64,000 nt of DNA from an uncultured Prevotellaceae bacterium (GCA_902763615.1 CACWSX010000010.1:1-64000), one strand, 5' to 3'. Positions 27,019 through 35,943 are shown, counted from the first letter of the stretch. Made by a program: numbers and translations. The notes: generated from the letters alone by a model not told the origin.

Positions 27019-28320
27019 ATGATAAAGAAAATATATAAGGCACATATCCTTTATACACGGGAGCAAAGCCGTTTCGAAGTGTTGGAGAACGGTTATGTAG
27101 CAGTTGGTGCCGATGGATGTGTGACTGGAGTGGCGGCAGATTTGGCTTCGTTGGATAGTGAGGATGCAGAGATCGTTGACTTCGGTGACCGTCTGTTGAT
27201 TCCTGCTATGAATGATATGCATGTGCATGCCCCGCAGGTACGAAATCAGGGCGTGGCGATGGATTTGGAATTGTTGCCGTGGTTGCAGAACTACACGTTC
27301 CCTGAAGAGTCCAAGTATGCTGATGTCCGCTATGCAGAGCGCATGTATCGTCGGTTTCTGCATACACAGTGGCTCTTCGGCACCATGCGTAGTGTCGTCT
27401 TTGGTACCGTCCACACGGAGAGCACTCGATTACTGATGGAACTTTATCAGGAGGCAGGTATGGGCGCCCTGGTCGGTAAAGTGGCTATGAACCGCAACTG
27501 TCCTGAGACTCTCTGCGAAGATGTGGAAGCTGCTGTTGAGGGCAATGAACGGCTGATTGCTGAATTCAACCAACCTAATGCCTTGGTACGTCCCATTATT
27601 ACGCCTCGTTTCGTGCCGTCGTGTACACCGGAGTTGCTGAAAGCCTGTGGCCAGCTGGCTGCCAAGTACCAGTTGCCCGTACAGTCGCATCTTTCGGAGA
27701 ATATGTCGGAGATTGCCTGGGTGGCAGAACTGGAGCCGAATAGCAAGAGCTATGGTGATGCCTATAACCGTTATGGCCTTTTTGGACAAACACCGACCAT
27801 CATGGCCCACTGCGTATGGACGAAAGGGGAAGAGTTGGAATTGATGAAGCGCAATGGCGTCATGGTGGCTCATTGTCCCACGTCGAACTTTAACATCGCG
27901 TCGGGCATGGCACCGCTTCGTATTTTCCTTGACGAGGGCTTGCGTATCGGTTTAGGTAGCGACATTAGTGGTGGTCACGATTTGAATATGTTCCGTATGC
28001 TGGTTTATGCCATACAAGTGAGCAAGATGCACTATCAGCATGATCACAATAAGGCTTTCCTGACCCTGCCTGAGGTGTTCTGGATTGCCACAAAGTCAGC
28101 AGGCAGTTTCTTTGGTAAGGTAGGCAGTTTTGAATCCGGATATGAGTTTGATGCATTGGTTATAGACGATAGCGTGCTATATCCTGCCGAATATTCGTTG
28201 GTTGAACGACTGGAGCGATTTGTCTATCTGGGTGATGATCGCCAAATTGAGCACCGCTTCTGTCGTGGACTGGAAATCAACGAACCCAAATTGTGTTTTG
28301 ATTATTGCCACAATTATTGA
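27019..28320 (+). CDS. guaD: guanine deaminase-like amidohydrolase
   Basis: Zn-dependent amidohydrolase expected to deaminate guanine to xanthine in purine salvage or catabolism. Metal-binding HxH in MNDMHVHAPQ near residue 70; HLSENMSEIAWV, AHCVWTKGEELELM, AHCPTSNFNIASG and GLGSDISGGHDLNM follow in the order seen in guanine deaminases. 433 residues fits. Other purine or pterin deaminases of the superfamily are possible, but the SENxSE and CPTSN pattern favours guanine. Confidence 0.8.
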   Translation: MIKKIYKAHILYTREQSRFEVLENGYVAVGADGCVTGVAADLASLDSEDAEIVDFGDRLLIPAMNDMHVHAPQVRNQGVAMDLELLPWLQNYTFPEESKYADVRYAERMYRRFLHTQWLFGTMRSVVFGTVHTESTRLLMELYQEAGMGALVGKVAMNRNCPETLCEDVEAAVEGNERLIAEFNQPNALVRPIITPRFVPSCTPELLKACGQLAAKYQLPVQSHLSENMSEIAWVAELEPNSKSYGDAYNRYGLFGQTPTIMAHCVWTKGEELELMKRNGVMVAHCPTSNFNIASGMAPLRIFLDEGLRIGLGSDISGGHDLNMFRMLVYAIQVSKMHYQHDHNKAFLTLPEVFWIATKSAGSFFGKVGSFESGYEFDALVIDDSVLYPAEYSLVERLERFVYLGDDRQIEHRFCRGLEINEPKLCFDYCHNY

Positions 28321-28440
28321 TAAAACTGCTATAATTAGTAATTCGTCTACTAAAAAGCTTTTATTGGCTATTTGTTTTGGCTAATATAATTATTAAGTGT
28401 AATTTTGCATCGTCAAAAGGTTAATAGATTGTTTTAAAAT

Positions 28441-28474
28441 GTCGCACTGTTCGAGAGAATCGTGCGACTTTTTT
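28441..28474 (+). terminator. intrinsic terminator after guaD
   Basis: Seven-base G+C-rich stem GTCGCAC/GTGCGAC with a 14-nt loop followed by six T. Confidence 0.75.
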
Positions 28475-28509
28475 ATGCTAAAAGCATAAGGACTCGCCAA
28501 AAGAGATGG

Positions 28510-28529
28510 TTACGTTAACGATAACGTAA
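28510..28529. promoter_or_regulatory. candidate operator, perfect 8-4-8 inverted repeat
   Basis: TTACGTTA, ACGA, TAACGTAA: a perfect 8-bp inverted repeat about 40 bp upstream of the gatC-like promoter. The form suggests a dimeric LacI- or GntR-type regulator; no regulator gene is next to it. Confidence 0.5.
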
Positions 28530-28570
28530 AAAAATAGTAGCGGATTGCGATGCGTTTCACTATTTTTTCG

Positions 28571-28578
28571 TAACTTTG
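28571..28578 (+). promoter_or_regulatory. promoter -7 box for the gatC-kduI-exuT run
   Basis: TAACTTTG followed by CACCTG, 46 nt upstream of the first ATG. Confidence 0.6.
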
Positions 28579-28604
28579 CACCTGTATATGACTAAAACAA
28601 ATAG

Positions 28605-28620
28605 TAATTATCGATAATTA
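28605..28620. promoter_or_regulatory. 16-bp perfect palindrome in the 5' leader
   Basis: TAATTATCGATAATTA ends four bases before the ATG. A central TTATCGATAA is compatible with a LacI-type site or could act as an RNA hairpin over the ribosome-binding region. Confidence 0.4.
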
Positions 28621-28624
28621 ATCA

Positions 28625-29998
28625 ATGGAACAAGTATTCAGTTACATTATCAGTCTTGGTGCTTCAGTGATGATGCCCATCCTGTTTACCATCATTGGCC
28701 TTTGTATAGGCATGAAGTTCGGAAAGTCTTTAAAATCAGGACTCTATGTGGGTGTTGGATTCGTGGGGCTGGGCATTGTGACGGCCCTTTTAACCAACAA
28801 TTTCGGCAGTCCGTTGAGTGAGATTTCAAAACTCTATAACCTGCAGCTTGGCGTGTTCGACATGGGTTGGCCCGCTGCAGCGGCTGTGGCTTATAACACA
28901 GCAGTGGGCGCATTGATCATCCCCATCTGTCTTGGCGTGAATTTCTTGTTGCTCATTACCAAGTGTACACGTACGGTGAACATCGACCTATGGAACTACT
29001 GGCATTTCGCCTTCATCGGGGCTGTTGCCTATTTCGTGATGGACCAGAGTCTGGCATGGGGCTATTTTGCTGCCATCGTCTGTTATATCATTACCTTGGT
29101 GATGGCTGATCTGACTGCAGATAAGTTTCAGAGCTATTACGATGATATGGAGGGCATCTCTATTCCTCAGCCTTTCTGTCAGAGTTTCACAGCCTTCGCT
29201 ATTGGTGTTAACTGGCTGCTCGACAAGATTCCTGGCTTCTCGAAACTAGATATCGACGCTGAGGGCTTGAAGAAGAAGTTCGGTGTGCTGGGTGAGCCGA
29301 TTGTGCTTGGTGTGATCGTAGGCGCACTGATAGGTGTCGTTGCGCAGTTGGACATCAAGAAGGTGCTCTTCTTGGGTGTCACGATGGGTGCTGTGATGGA
29401 ACTGATTCCTCGTATCACAAAACTCTTTATCGATGGTCTGAAGCCTATTGCTGAGAAAACGCAGGAGGTGGTTCAGAAGAAGTGGGCAGGTAAGAAGGTG
29501 TATATCGGCATGTCGCCCGCTTTGGTGATAGGTCACCCCACGACGCTTGTGGCATCGCTCATCCTGATTCCTCTGGCCTTGCTGATGGCTGTCGCCCTAC
29601 CTGGCAATGAGTTCCTGCCTTTGGCTTCGCTTGCTGGTATGTTCTATGTCTTCGTGATGGTGCTGCCTTATACGAAGGGTAATGTGGTCAAGACACTGAT
29701 CGTAGGCATCATTGCAGTTGGCATCGGCCTATGGTTTGTTACCGATATGGCTCCTGCTTTCTCACAAGCTGCCCAGACGGTATATGCCCAGACGCAGGAC
29801 CCTGCTGCGAAGATTCCTGAAGGTTTCCAGGCGGGTGCCCTTGACTTTGCCAGCTCGCTCTTCGGATGGGTCATCTACAAGTGCGTTAATAACCTCCAAT
29901 GGGTTGGTATGGGTGTCCTCACGCTCATAACATTGGCTATGATGTACTGGAACCGCAGTCGCATCGTGGCTGACGAGCGAAGATCTAGTGAAAAGTGA
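28625..29998 (+). CDS. PTS galactitol-type EIIC (GatC family) transporter subunit
   Basis: 457-residue polytopic membrane protein with about 10-12 helices. MMPILFTIIGLCIGMKFGKS, FDMGWPAAAAVAYNTAVGA and KVYIGMSPALVIGHPTT are GatC-family segments. In a PTS the EIIC forms the sugar channel and needs EIIA and EIIB to phosphorylate the substrate. No EIIA, EIIB, EI or HPr gene is visible here, so this copy may transport without phosphorylation or have its partners elsewhere. It is followed by kduI and an ExuT-like carrier, suggesting a uronate-related substrate. Confidence 0.8.
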   Translation: MEQVFSYIISLGASVMMPILFTIIGLCIGMKFGKSLKSGLYVGVGFVGLGIVTALLTNNFGSPLSEISKLYNLQLGVFDMGWPAAAAVAYNTAVGALIIPICLGVNFLLLITKCTRTVNIDLWNYWHFAFIGAVAYFVMDQSLAWGYFAAIVCYIITLVMADLTADKFQSYYDDMEGISIPQPFCQSFTAFAIGVNWLLDKIPGFSKLDIDAEGLKKKFGVLGEPIVLGVIVGALIGVVAQLDIKKVLFLGVTMGAVMELIPRITKLFIDGLKPIAEKTQEVVQKKWAGKKVYIGMSPALVIGHPTTLVASLILIPLALLMAVALPGNEFLPLASLAGMFYVFVMVLPYTKGNVVKTLIVGIIAVGIGLWFVTDMAPAFSQAAQTVYAQTQDPAAKIPEGFQAGALDFASSLFGWVIYKCVNNLQWVGMGVLTLITLAMMYWNRSRIVADERRSSEK

Positions 29999-30024
29999 AT
30001 ATTTAATAATTAAAACATATAACA

Positions 30025-30999
30025 ATGAAGAAATCGATTTTGACTTTAATGCTTATGGGTAATTTGACGATGGGCTTCGGCCAGCAACATGTGAATTTCC
30101 AGACGGCCTGTCACCCTGAGGATGTTAAACACTACGACACGAAGACCTTGCGCGAGCGCTTCGTGATGGAAAAGGTGATGGTAGCTGATGAGATCAACCT
30201 GACCTATTCGCACTACGACCGTTTTATCTTCGGTGGTGCGATGCCAGTGAACAAAACTCTGAAACTGGAGAACTTCCTCGAGCTAGGTCTCGACGTGGAT
30301 CCGACAATCAAGGAGAAGTATTTCCTCTACAACCGCGAGCTCGGTATCGTGAACTGTGGTCAAGGCGACGGTGTGGTAATCGTTGATGGTAAGGAGTATG
30401 CCCTCTCACCGAAGGAGGCGCTGTATATCGGACGTGGCCATATCGGGAAGGACAAGGATGTGAACAAGGAGGTGCTCTTCCGTTCGAAGGATCCTCAGAA
30501 GCCTGCGAAGTTCTATCTGAACTCTGCTACGGCTCATCAGCACTATAAGACGCAGTGGATTACACTCGACGGTCGCAAGGGCTCGTTGAAGGCTGCCGTC
30601 TGGGGTCCCGTAGGTTCGCTGGAGGAGTGTAACAACCGCACGGTGTATAAACTCATCGTGAACGATGTGCTGGAGGAAGGACCCTGTCAGCTGCAACTCG
30701 GTCTGACACAGCTGAACCCGGGTGCTGCCTGGAACACGATGCCTCCTCATACCCACGGTCGTCGTATCGAGGCCTACTATTATTTCAACCTGCCTCAGGA
30801 GCAGACCATCGCCCACATCATGGGTGAGCCTCAGGAGAGCCGCGTGGTATGGCTGCACAACGAGCAGGCCATCATGTCGCCTGAGTGGTCGATGCACGCT
30901 GCCGCTGGTACCTATTATTATACCTTTATCTGGGGTATGGCTGGTGAGAATCTTTATTATAACGATAAGGATAATATCCCCGTCATCGATATTAAATAG
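30025..30999 (+). CDS. kduI: 5-keto-4-deoxyuronate isomerase (KduI) with apparent signal peptide
   Basis: KduI isomerises 5-keto-4-deoxyuronate (from unsaturated uronic acids of pectin or glycosaminoglycans) to 3-deoxy-D-glycero-2,5-hexodiulosonate. The metal site is visible: [17 protein letters not shown] (two His plus Glu) and a later His in [20 protein letters not shown] and the mid-chain [10 protein letters not shown] also match. It is odd in length: 324 residues against about 280 for the usual cytosolic enzyme. The extra N-terminus [20 protein letters not shown] looks like a Sec signal peptide, so this copy may be periplasmic. It lies between two transporter genes. Confidence 0.88.
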   Translation: MKKSILTLMLMGNLTMGFGQQHVNFQTACHPEDVKHYDTKTLRERFVMEKVMVADEINLTYSHYDRFIFGGAMPVNKTLKLENFLELGLDVDPTIKEKYFLYNRELGIVNCGQGDGVVIVDGKEYALSPKEALYIGRGHIGKDKDVNKEVLFRSKDPQKPAKFYLNSATAHQHYKTQWITLDGRKGSLKAAVWGPVGSLEECNNRTVYKLIVNDVLEEGPCQLQLGLTQLNPGAAWNTMPPHTHGRRIEAYYYFNLPQEQTIAHIMGEPQESRVVWLHNEQAIMSPEWSMHAAAGTYYYTFIWGMAGENLYYNDKDNIPVIDIK

Positions 31000-31030
31000 C
31001 AAATTGTAAATTGTCAAATAGTAAATTATA

Positions 31031-32482
31031 ATGGCTCCTGTACAAACATCGAAAATGTCCAACTTCCGTTGGGTCATCTGTGCGTTACTGTTCCTGGCAA
31101 CCACAATTAATTACATGGACCGTCAGGTCTTGTCATTAACATGGAAAGACTTTATCGCTCCTGAGTTCCACTGGACGGATGGCGATTACGGTACCATCAC
31201 GGGTATGTTCTCTCTCTTCTATGCCATCGCCAACCTTTTCGCTGGTAAGTTCATCGACTGGATGGGTACCAAGAAGGGCTATCTCATCGCTATCTTCGTA
31301 TGGTCGTTGGGCGCTGTGCTTCACGCTGGTTGCGGTTGGGTGGCCATGACTGTCGAAGGCTACGACTCCCTCGAGGCCCTGCGTGCTGTGCAGGTCGGCA
31401 GTGATGCAGCTGTGGCCATCGCCACGATATCCGTCTGGCTCTTCCTGAGCTGTCGTCTGATTCTCGCTGTCGGTGAGGCTGGTAACTTCCCTGCGGCCAT
31501 CAAGGCTACGGCTGAGTATTTCCCCAAGAAAGACCGCGCTTTCTCTACCTCCATCTTCAATAGTGGCGCTTCTGTAGGTGCGCTGGCAGCACCTGCTACC
31601 ATTCCCTTGCTGGCACGTGCTTGGGGTTGGGAGATGGCGTTCATCATCATCGGTGCCCTCGGTTTCCTTTGGATGGGTCTCTGGACTTGGCTCTACGACA
31701 AACCCCGTCAGAACAAGTTTGTCAACCAAGCTGAGCTCAACTATATCGAGCAGGATAATGATATTGCTGAAGTGCAGGATCGTAAGCAGGTGAAGGAAGA
31801 GAAGGTGATTCCTTTCTTCGATTGCTTCAAGTTCAAACAGACCTGGTCGTTCCTCGTGGGTAAGTTTATGACTGATGGCGTATGGTGGTTCTTCTTGTTC
31901 TGGGCGCCTGCTTATTTCAGCGATCAGTATGGCTATACCTCCGACTCAACGATGGGTATTCTGCTGATCTTCACGCTCTATGCCATCGTGACGGTCGTAT
32001 CTATCGGTGGCGGTTATCTGCCAACCTACTTCGTCGAGAAGAAGGGCATGAATCCTTATCTGGGTCGTATGCGTGCCATGCTGATTTTCGCCTGCTTCCC
32101 CGTTCTGGGACTCTTCGCGCAGCCCCTTGGTGCCTACAGCGCCTGGTGGCCCGCTATCCTGATTGGTCTGCTCGGTGCAGGACATCAGGCTTGGAGTGCC
32201 AACCTCTTTTCGACCATCGGTGATATGTTCCCCAAGTCTACCATTGGTACGATCGTTGGTCTGGGTACGATGGCTGGTGGTATTGGCTCGATGAGCATCA
32301 ACCTCGGTTCTGGTAAGTTTTTCGACTGGGCTGCTGCTCAGGGTGCCAACTTCACCTTCTTCGGTTTCGAGGGCAAGCCTGCTGCCTATATGGTGGTGTT
32401 CTGCATCTGTGCTGTGGCTTACCTCATTGGGTGGTTTATCATGAAGACGCTCGTGCCGAAGTATAAGCCTATCGAGGTGTAG
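31031..32482 (+). CDS. ExuT-like MFS hexuronate transporter
   Basis: Major facilitator of the anion:cation symporter group, 483 residues with 12 predicted helices and an enlarged central loop. TTINYMDRQVLSLTWKDF at TM1 and the GEAGNFPAAIKATAEYFP segment are characteristic of the ExuT/GudP-type hexuronate and glucarate symporters. Together with the upstream kduI it points to uptake of galacturonate, glucuronate or a derived keto-deoxy acid. The exact substrate is unproven. Confidence 0.85.
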   Translation: MAPVQTSKMSNFRWVICALLFLATTINYMDRQVLSLTWKDFIAPEFHWTDGDYGTITGMFSLFYAIANLFAGKFIDWMGTKKGYLIAIFVWSLGAVLHAGCGWVAMTVEGYDSLEALRAVQVGSDAAVAIATISVWLFLSCRLILAVGEAGNFPAAIKATAEYFPKKDRAFSTSIFNSGASVGALAAPATIPLLARAWGWEMAFIIIGALGFLWMGLWTWLYDKPRQNKFVNQAELNYIEQDNDIAEVQDRKQVKEEKVIPFFDCFKFKQTWSFLVGKFMTDGVWWFFLFWAPAYFSDQYGYTSDSTMGILLIFTLYAIVTVVSIGGGYLPTYFVEKKGMNPYLGRMRAMLIFACFPVLGLFAQPLGAYSAWWPAILIGLLGAGHQAWSANLFSTIGDMFPKSTIGTIVGLGTMAGGIGSMSINLGSGKFFDWAAAQGANFTFFGFEGKPAAYMVVFCICAVAYLIGWFIMKTLVPKYKPIEV

Positions 32483-32508
32483 TGAATAGTGAAAAGTGAA
32501 TAGTCAAT

Positions 32509-32541
32509 AATGGGGCTTCTCAATCGAGATGCCCCATTTCT
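32509..32541. terminator. terminator between convergent exuT-like and nitroreductase genes
   Basis: Eight-base stem AATGGGGC/GCCCCATT with a 14-nt loop and short T-runs. The nitroreductase stop codon falls inside the loop, so the hairpin overlaps its last codons. The preceding spacer (GTGAATAGTGAAAAGTGAA) is a stuttered repeat. Confidence 0.65.
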
Positions 32542-33287
32542 ATGGTATATGGTAGGAAACCTTGCCTGACCAGCGTATAGATTAGTTCTTTTGACATGGC
32601 TTCATTGTCCTTGCGGGTGTAACGGATATCGGTGAACACCTGGGCCAGTGTCTCCTTGTGGTTGATGCGGACAAAGTGCTGGTTCTCGGGCAGATGCTCC
32701 TTTTCATTATAATAGGTGTCGATGTCCTTGCCAATGTAGTCGTTGTAACGCTCCTGGTGTACGAAACTCTCCATGGGCAGACGGTCACTCAGTTCAGGTT
32801 CCTCGTCAGGCCAGCCTACGGTGAGCGTGGCAACGGGCATCACTAACTTTGGCAGATGCAGTATATTGATAATCTGCTGGGGCTGGTAGACGGTGGTGCC
32901 CAAGTAGCAGTAGCCAAGGCCTTCCTCGTCCATGAGGTTGCAGAGCGTCTGCGTGTAGAGTAGGGCATCGGTGGCGGCATTGATAAACGATAGGAAATTG
33001 TCGTAGCCGGGGGTCGCGTTTCGGCATTTGGCCCAGAAACTGGTGCGGTTGAAGTCGGCACAGATGGTAAGCACAACGGGTGCCTCCTTGACCATCGGTT
33101 GGTTGAAATGAACGGGCGAAAGTTTCTTCTTCATCTCCTGTGAGCGGGTGACGATGACGCTGTATAGTTGCAGGTTGCCCATTGTCTGGGTGCGTGAAGC
33201 CTCTGTCAGCAGATGGTTCAGCAGTTCGTCGCTAACCTCCTGACTAGTGTATTTGCGGATGGTTCTGCGTGTCAGTAAATTCTTCAT
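32520..33287 (-). CDS. nitroreductase-family flavoprotein
   Basis: FMN-dependent NAD(P)H oxidoreductase. LLTRRTIRKYTSQEVSDELL at the N-terminus is the typical FMN-binding RRSxRxF/Y-like opening, and GLGYCYLGTTVYQPQQI is the mid-chain nitroreductase segment. 255 residues fits the NfsA-like group. Physiological substrate unknown (quinones, nitroaromatics, flavins). The start at MKNLLTRRT is preferred because a TAACTTTG promoter box lies 30 nt upstream, overlapping the longer frame. Confidence 0.85.
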   Translation of the reverse strand: MKNLLTRRTIRKYTSQEVSDELLNHLLTEASRTQTMGNLQLYSVIVTRSQEMKKKLSPVHFNQPMVKEAPVVLTICADFNRTSFWAKCRNATPGYDNFLSFINAATDALLYTQTLCNLMDEEGLGYCYLGTTVYQPQQIINILHLPKLVMPVATLTVGWPDEEPELSDRLPMESFVHQERYNDYIGKDIDTYYNEKEHLPENQHFVRINHKETLAQVFTDIRYTRKDNEAMSKELIYTLVRQGFLPYTIEMGHLD

Positions 33288-33317
33288 ATGATACGTTCTC
33301 TTGTTATGTTCTCGCTG

Positions 33318-33325
33318 CAAAGTTA
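33318..33325 (-). promoter_or_regulatory. promoter -7 box for the nitroreductase gene
   Basis: TAACTTTG on the minus strand, followed by GCAGCG. Confidence 0.6.
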
Positions 33326-33477
33326 CGAATAAGTGAGCAAAAAATCAAATTTTAATTGAATATTTTTTGAGTGTGAGTAACTTCGAGCAAAACTCAAAAG
33401 TAGTAATTGTTTTCTAAAAAGGTTAACTTTTTGTGAAGAAAACGTTTAAAAGTTTTCTGATTTTGGAAACTAATGTG

Positions 33478-33485
33478 TAACTTTG
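33478..33485 (+). promoter_or_regulatory. promoter -7 box for the folB-amidase-MCE run
   Basis: TAACTTTG followed by GCAGCC, 21 nt before the ATG chosen for the next gene. It overlaps an in-frame TTG, ruling that out as the start. Confidence 0.6.
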
Positions 33486-33506
33486 CAGCCAGAAAGTACT
33501 ATTGTT

Positions 33507-34214
33507 ATGCAAGCAGATACAAAAAACGAAATGCTCAAGCGTATTGCTGACGGATTGACACAGGTGGCTGCCAAGACGGGTAGTGATTTGAATAGTGAGA
33601 GAATAGCTAGTCTACTGGGACAGTGTTTTCAGGTTTTGAAGCCCGAGGATGCAAGTAAACTGATGTCGTTGACGGATCTGGCACTGATAGGTGCCTCCCA
33701 ATACCGGAATGTGGAGGTGACGGAGGTGCGCCCAGCAGTGTTGGAGTGCGATGTAGTGCGTTTTCAGAATAATAAGGAAAAGTGGGTGGCTTTGGTCGGA
33801 CTGCTTGATGGCTATCCTTATGAGATATTTACCGGTTTGCAGGATGATGACGAGGGTATTATTCTTCCGAAGACCGTGACACACGGAAAAATCATCAAGC
33901 AAATGAATCCCGATGGTTCGAAGCGCTATGACTTCCAGTTTGAGAATAAGCGCGGCTACAAGACGACCGTTGAGGGATTGTCTGAGAAATTTAATCCAGA
34001 GTACTGGAACTATGCCAAGCTGATTTCCGGCGTGCTGCGCTATGGCATGCCTTTGGAGCATGTGGTGCGTCTGGTGGGATCCCTCTCGCTGAAAGATGAG
34101 AGCATCAATACTTGGAAGACAGGTGTAGAGCGTGCTTTGAAGAAATATATTCCTGGTATTCACGATGAGGAAGATTCAGATGCCTCAGAGGGAACAGGTA
34201 ACATAGAACCATGA
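33507..34214 (+). CDS. orphan protein resembling the C-terminal domain of class II ribonucleotide reductase
   Basis: 235 residues. The segment from about residue 75 (RPAVLECDVVRFQNNKEKW, PYEIFTGLQDDDEGI, FNPEYWNYAKLISGVLRYG, ESINTWKTGVERALKKY) resembles, from memory, the C-terminal part of adenosylcobalamin-dependent NrdJ of Bacteroidetes. The catalytic barrel is absent, as is the C-terminal Cys-rich zinc ribbon. It starts with a short helical region (NEMLKRIADGLTQVAAKTG). It may be a stand-alone regulatory or nucleotide-binding module, or a paralogue with a new role. It overlaps folB by four bases (ATGA) and leads that operon. Confidence 0.5.
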   Translation: MQADTKNEMLKRIADGLTQVAAKTGSDLNSERIASLLGQCFQVLKPEDASKLMSLTDLALIGASQYRNVEVTEVRPAVLECDVVRFQNNKEKWVALVGLLDGYPYEIFTGLQDDDEGIILPKTVTHGKIIKQMNPDGSKRYDFQFENKRGYKTTVEGLSEKFNPEYWNYAKLISGVLRYGMPLEHVVRLVGSLSLKDESINTWKTGVERALKKYIPGIHDEEDSDASEGTGNIEP

Positions 34215-34591
34215 GGTTAATTGCCAGTTATATCCATTTACGGCAGGTCCGTTTTCATGCCTTTCACGGGGTGATGCCTCAAGAACGGTTGGTGGGAGCG
34301 GATTTTGTGCTTGATTTGAAGGTAGGATACCCATTGGGGAGGGCTATGCAGAGCGACGAAGTAACTGATACACTGAACTATGCAGCCCTCTATGATCTTG
34401 TGGCGTGTGAGATGCAGCAGCCCTCTAAGTTGCTGGAACACGTGGCAGCAAGAATCGCCCAAACCATCAGTCAGGCCTTTCCGCAAATTACCTCCATCGA
34501 TTTGGAACTTATCAAGCAGAATCCCCCGATGGGTGCAGATTGCGGTGGTTCCAGTGTGGAGATACATTTAATCAATGACAATGCGAAGTGA
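34211..34591 (+). CDS. folB: dihydroneopterin aldolase
   Basis: Cleaves 7,8-dihydroneopterin to 6-hydroxymethyl-dihydropterin, the step before FolK. Conserved HAFHGVMPQERLVGADF (substrate-binding Glu region), the TLNYAALYDLV segment, and LIKQNPPMG with the catalytic Lys. 126 residues is normal. ATGA overlaps at both ends couple it to its neighbours. The other folate genes of the window (folK, folA, thyA) are at separate loci. Confidence 0.93.
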   Translation: MRLIASYIHLRQVRFHAFHGVMPQERLVGADFVLDLKVGYPLGRAMQSDEVTDTLNYAALYDLVACEMQQPSKLLEHVAARIAQTISQAFPQITSIDLELIKQNPPMGADCGGSSVEIHLINDNAK

Positions 34592-35943
34592 TGTGTAAAA
34601 AGATATTTTTTATCCTGATGACATGCCTCTTCTTTGTGGTTTCGACAGAGGCTGCAAATAAGAAATTCACGCTGGTGGTCGATGCAGGACATGGTGGCGG
34701 CGATACCGGTGCCGTTGGCAAGGGCAAGACTCGTGAGAAAGACCTCACACTAAAGTTCGCCCTCGCTTTCGGAAGACTAGTAGAGAAGAACTGTCCAGAC
34801 GTGAACGTCATCTATACCCGTAAGACTGATAAGTTTGTGGAACTCTACCGCCGAGCGGAGATTGCTAACAACAACAAGGCAGACCTATTTATCTCGATTC
34901 ATATCAATGCCCTGCCCAAAGGCCATATAGCCCGTGGCTTCCAGACTTACACTTTAGGTCGTAGCCGACGGACGGGCAAAACGACGGGGGTATTGGAAAA
35001 CCTCGAAGTGGCTAAGCGTGAGAATTCCGTCATATATCTGGAAAAGAACTATAAACAGACTTATCGTGGCTACGATCCCAATTCGCCCGAGAGTAATATC
35101 ATGTTTGAGTTTGTGCAGGACAAGAATATGGAGAATAGCGCCGAACTAGCCAAATACATGCAACGATATGTGTGTCAGGCTACGGGGCGTGCCGATATGG
35201 GTGCCCATCAGGACAATCTGGCGGTGCTGAGACTCACCTCCATGCCTGGCTGTCTTATAGAACTGGGTTTTATCTCTACCCCCGATGAGGAGAAATATAT
35301 GAATACCAGCACGGCTACAGAACAGTATGCGCGTGGTATATATAACGCTTTCGCAACTTATAAGAAAAGGCATGGTGGTAGCATAACGGTCCCTTATCAG
35401 CCAGATCCGATAGAAGAGAAGGCTCCCACTCCAGTGAAAAACGAAGTGAAGAAGGAGGAACCGCAGGAACCTGTCGTTGAAGAAGAGAAGACCCCTGCAT
35501 CTACCGTTCAGGAAGAAGTGCCTCCGACATCGGTGACACCAGAGTCTCAGGAAGCATCTGTTTCGGTGCCTTCTACGACGCCTGATTCCCCTCAGAAAAC
35601 TTCTGAGGCTCCTGTGATCCAGAAGGACAATAACTCCGAGACACCAATCGTTGCGCCTGTAGTTGTCGATGCTCCCATCTTTAAGGTGCAGATTCTGGTC
35701 AGTTCCCAGAAGATTAAGGCTGGTGACAGTCGATTGAGAGGACTGAAAGGTGTAGATAGCTACGTTGAGAACGGCCTGACGAAATATACTGTTGGGGCAT
35801 CGGAGAATTACAACGAAATATATCATCTGCGTAAGTCTTTGTTAGACAAGTTCCCCGAGGCCTTCATTATTGCCTTTAAGGGCGATAAGCGAATGGATGT
35901 GCAGCAGGCCATTAAGGAATTCAAGAATAAGAGAGTGAAATAA
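34588..35943 (+). CDS. N-acetylmuramoyl-L-alanine amidase with C-terminal SPOR-like domain
   Basis: Secreted Zn-dependent Amidase_3 enzyme that cuts the amide between MurNAc and the stem peptide. A signal peptide (KKIFFILMTCLFFVVSTEA) precedes the catalytic domain: VVDAGHGGGDTGA (Zn His), REKDLTLKFA (Glu), FISIHINALP (Zn His) and the catalytic Glu in LIELGFIST. An acidic, Pro/Glu/Thr-rich linker (about residues 268-355) leads to a C-terminal IFKVQILVSSQKI region that looks like a SPOR peptidoglycan-binding fold. Likely acts in daughter-cell separation. Sits before an MCE-domain gene. Confidence 0.9.
   Translation: MMCKKIFFILMTCLFFVVSTEAANKKFTLVVDAGHGGGDTGAVGKGKTREKDLTLKFALAFGRLVEKNCPDVNVIYTRKTDKFVELYRRAEIANNNKADLFISIHINALPKGHIARGFQTYTLGRSRRTGKTTGVLENLEVAKRENSVIYLEKNYKQTYRGYDPNSPESNIMFEFVQDKNMENSAELAKYMQRYVCQATGRADMGAHQDNLAVLRLTSMPGCLIELGFISTPDEEKYMNTSTATEQYARGIYNAFATYKKRHGGSITVPYQPDPIEEKAPTPVKNEVKKEEPQEPVVEEEKTPASTVQEEVPPTSVTPESQEASVSVPSTTPDSPQKTSEAPVIQKDNNSETPIVAPVVVDAPIFKVQILVSSQKIKAGDSRLRGLKGVDSYVENGLTKYTVGASENYNEIYHLRKSLLDKFPEAFIIAFKGDKRMDVQQAIKEFKNKRVK

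Larger units (their letters stand above)
28321..28624. other. intergenic regulatory region upstream of the uronate-type cluster
   Basis: No gene is seen in this 304-base gap. It contains, in order, an A+T-rich stretch, an intrinsic terminator, a second small hairpin (TTATGC/GCATAA), a perfect 8-4-8 inverted repeat, a -7 promoter box and a 16-bp palindrome just before the gatC-like start. The promoter elements are annotated separately. Confidence 0.6.
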
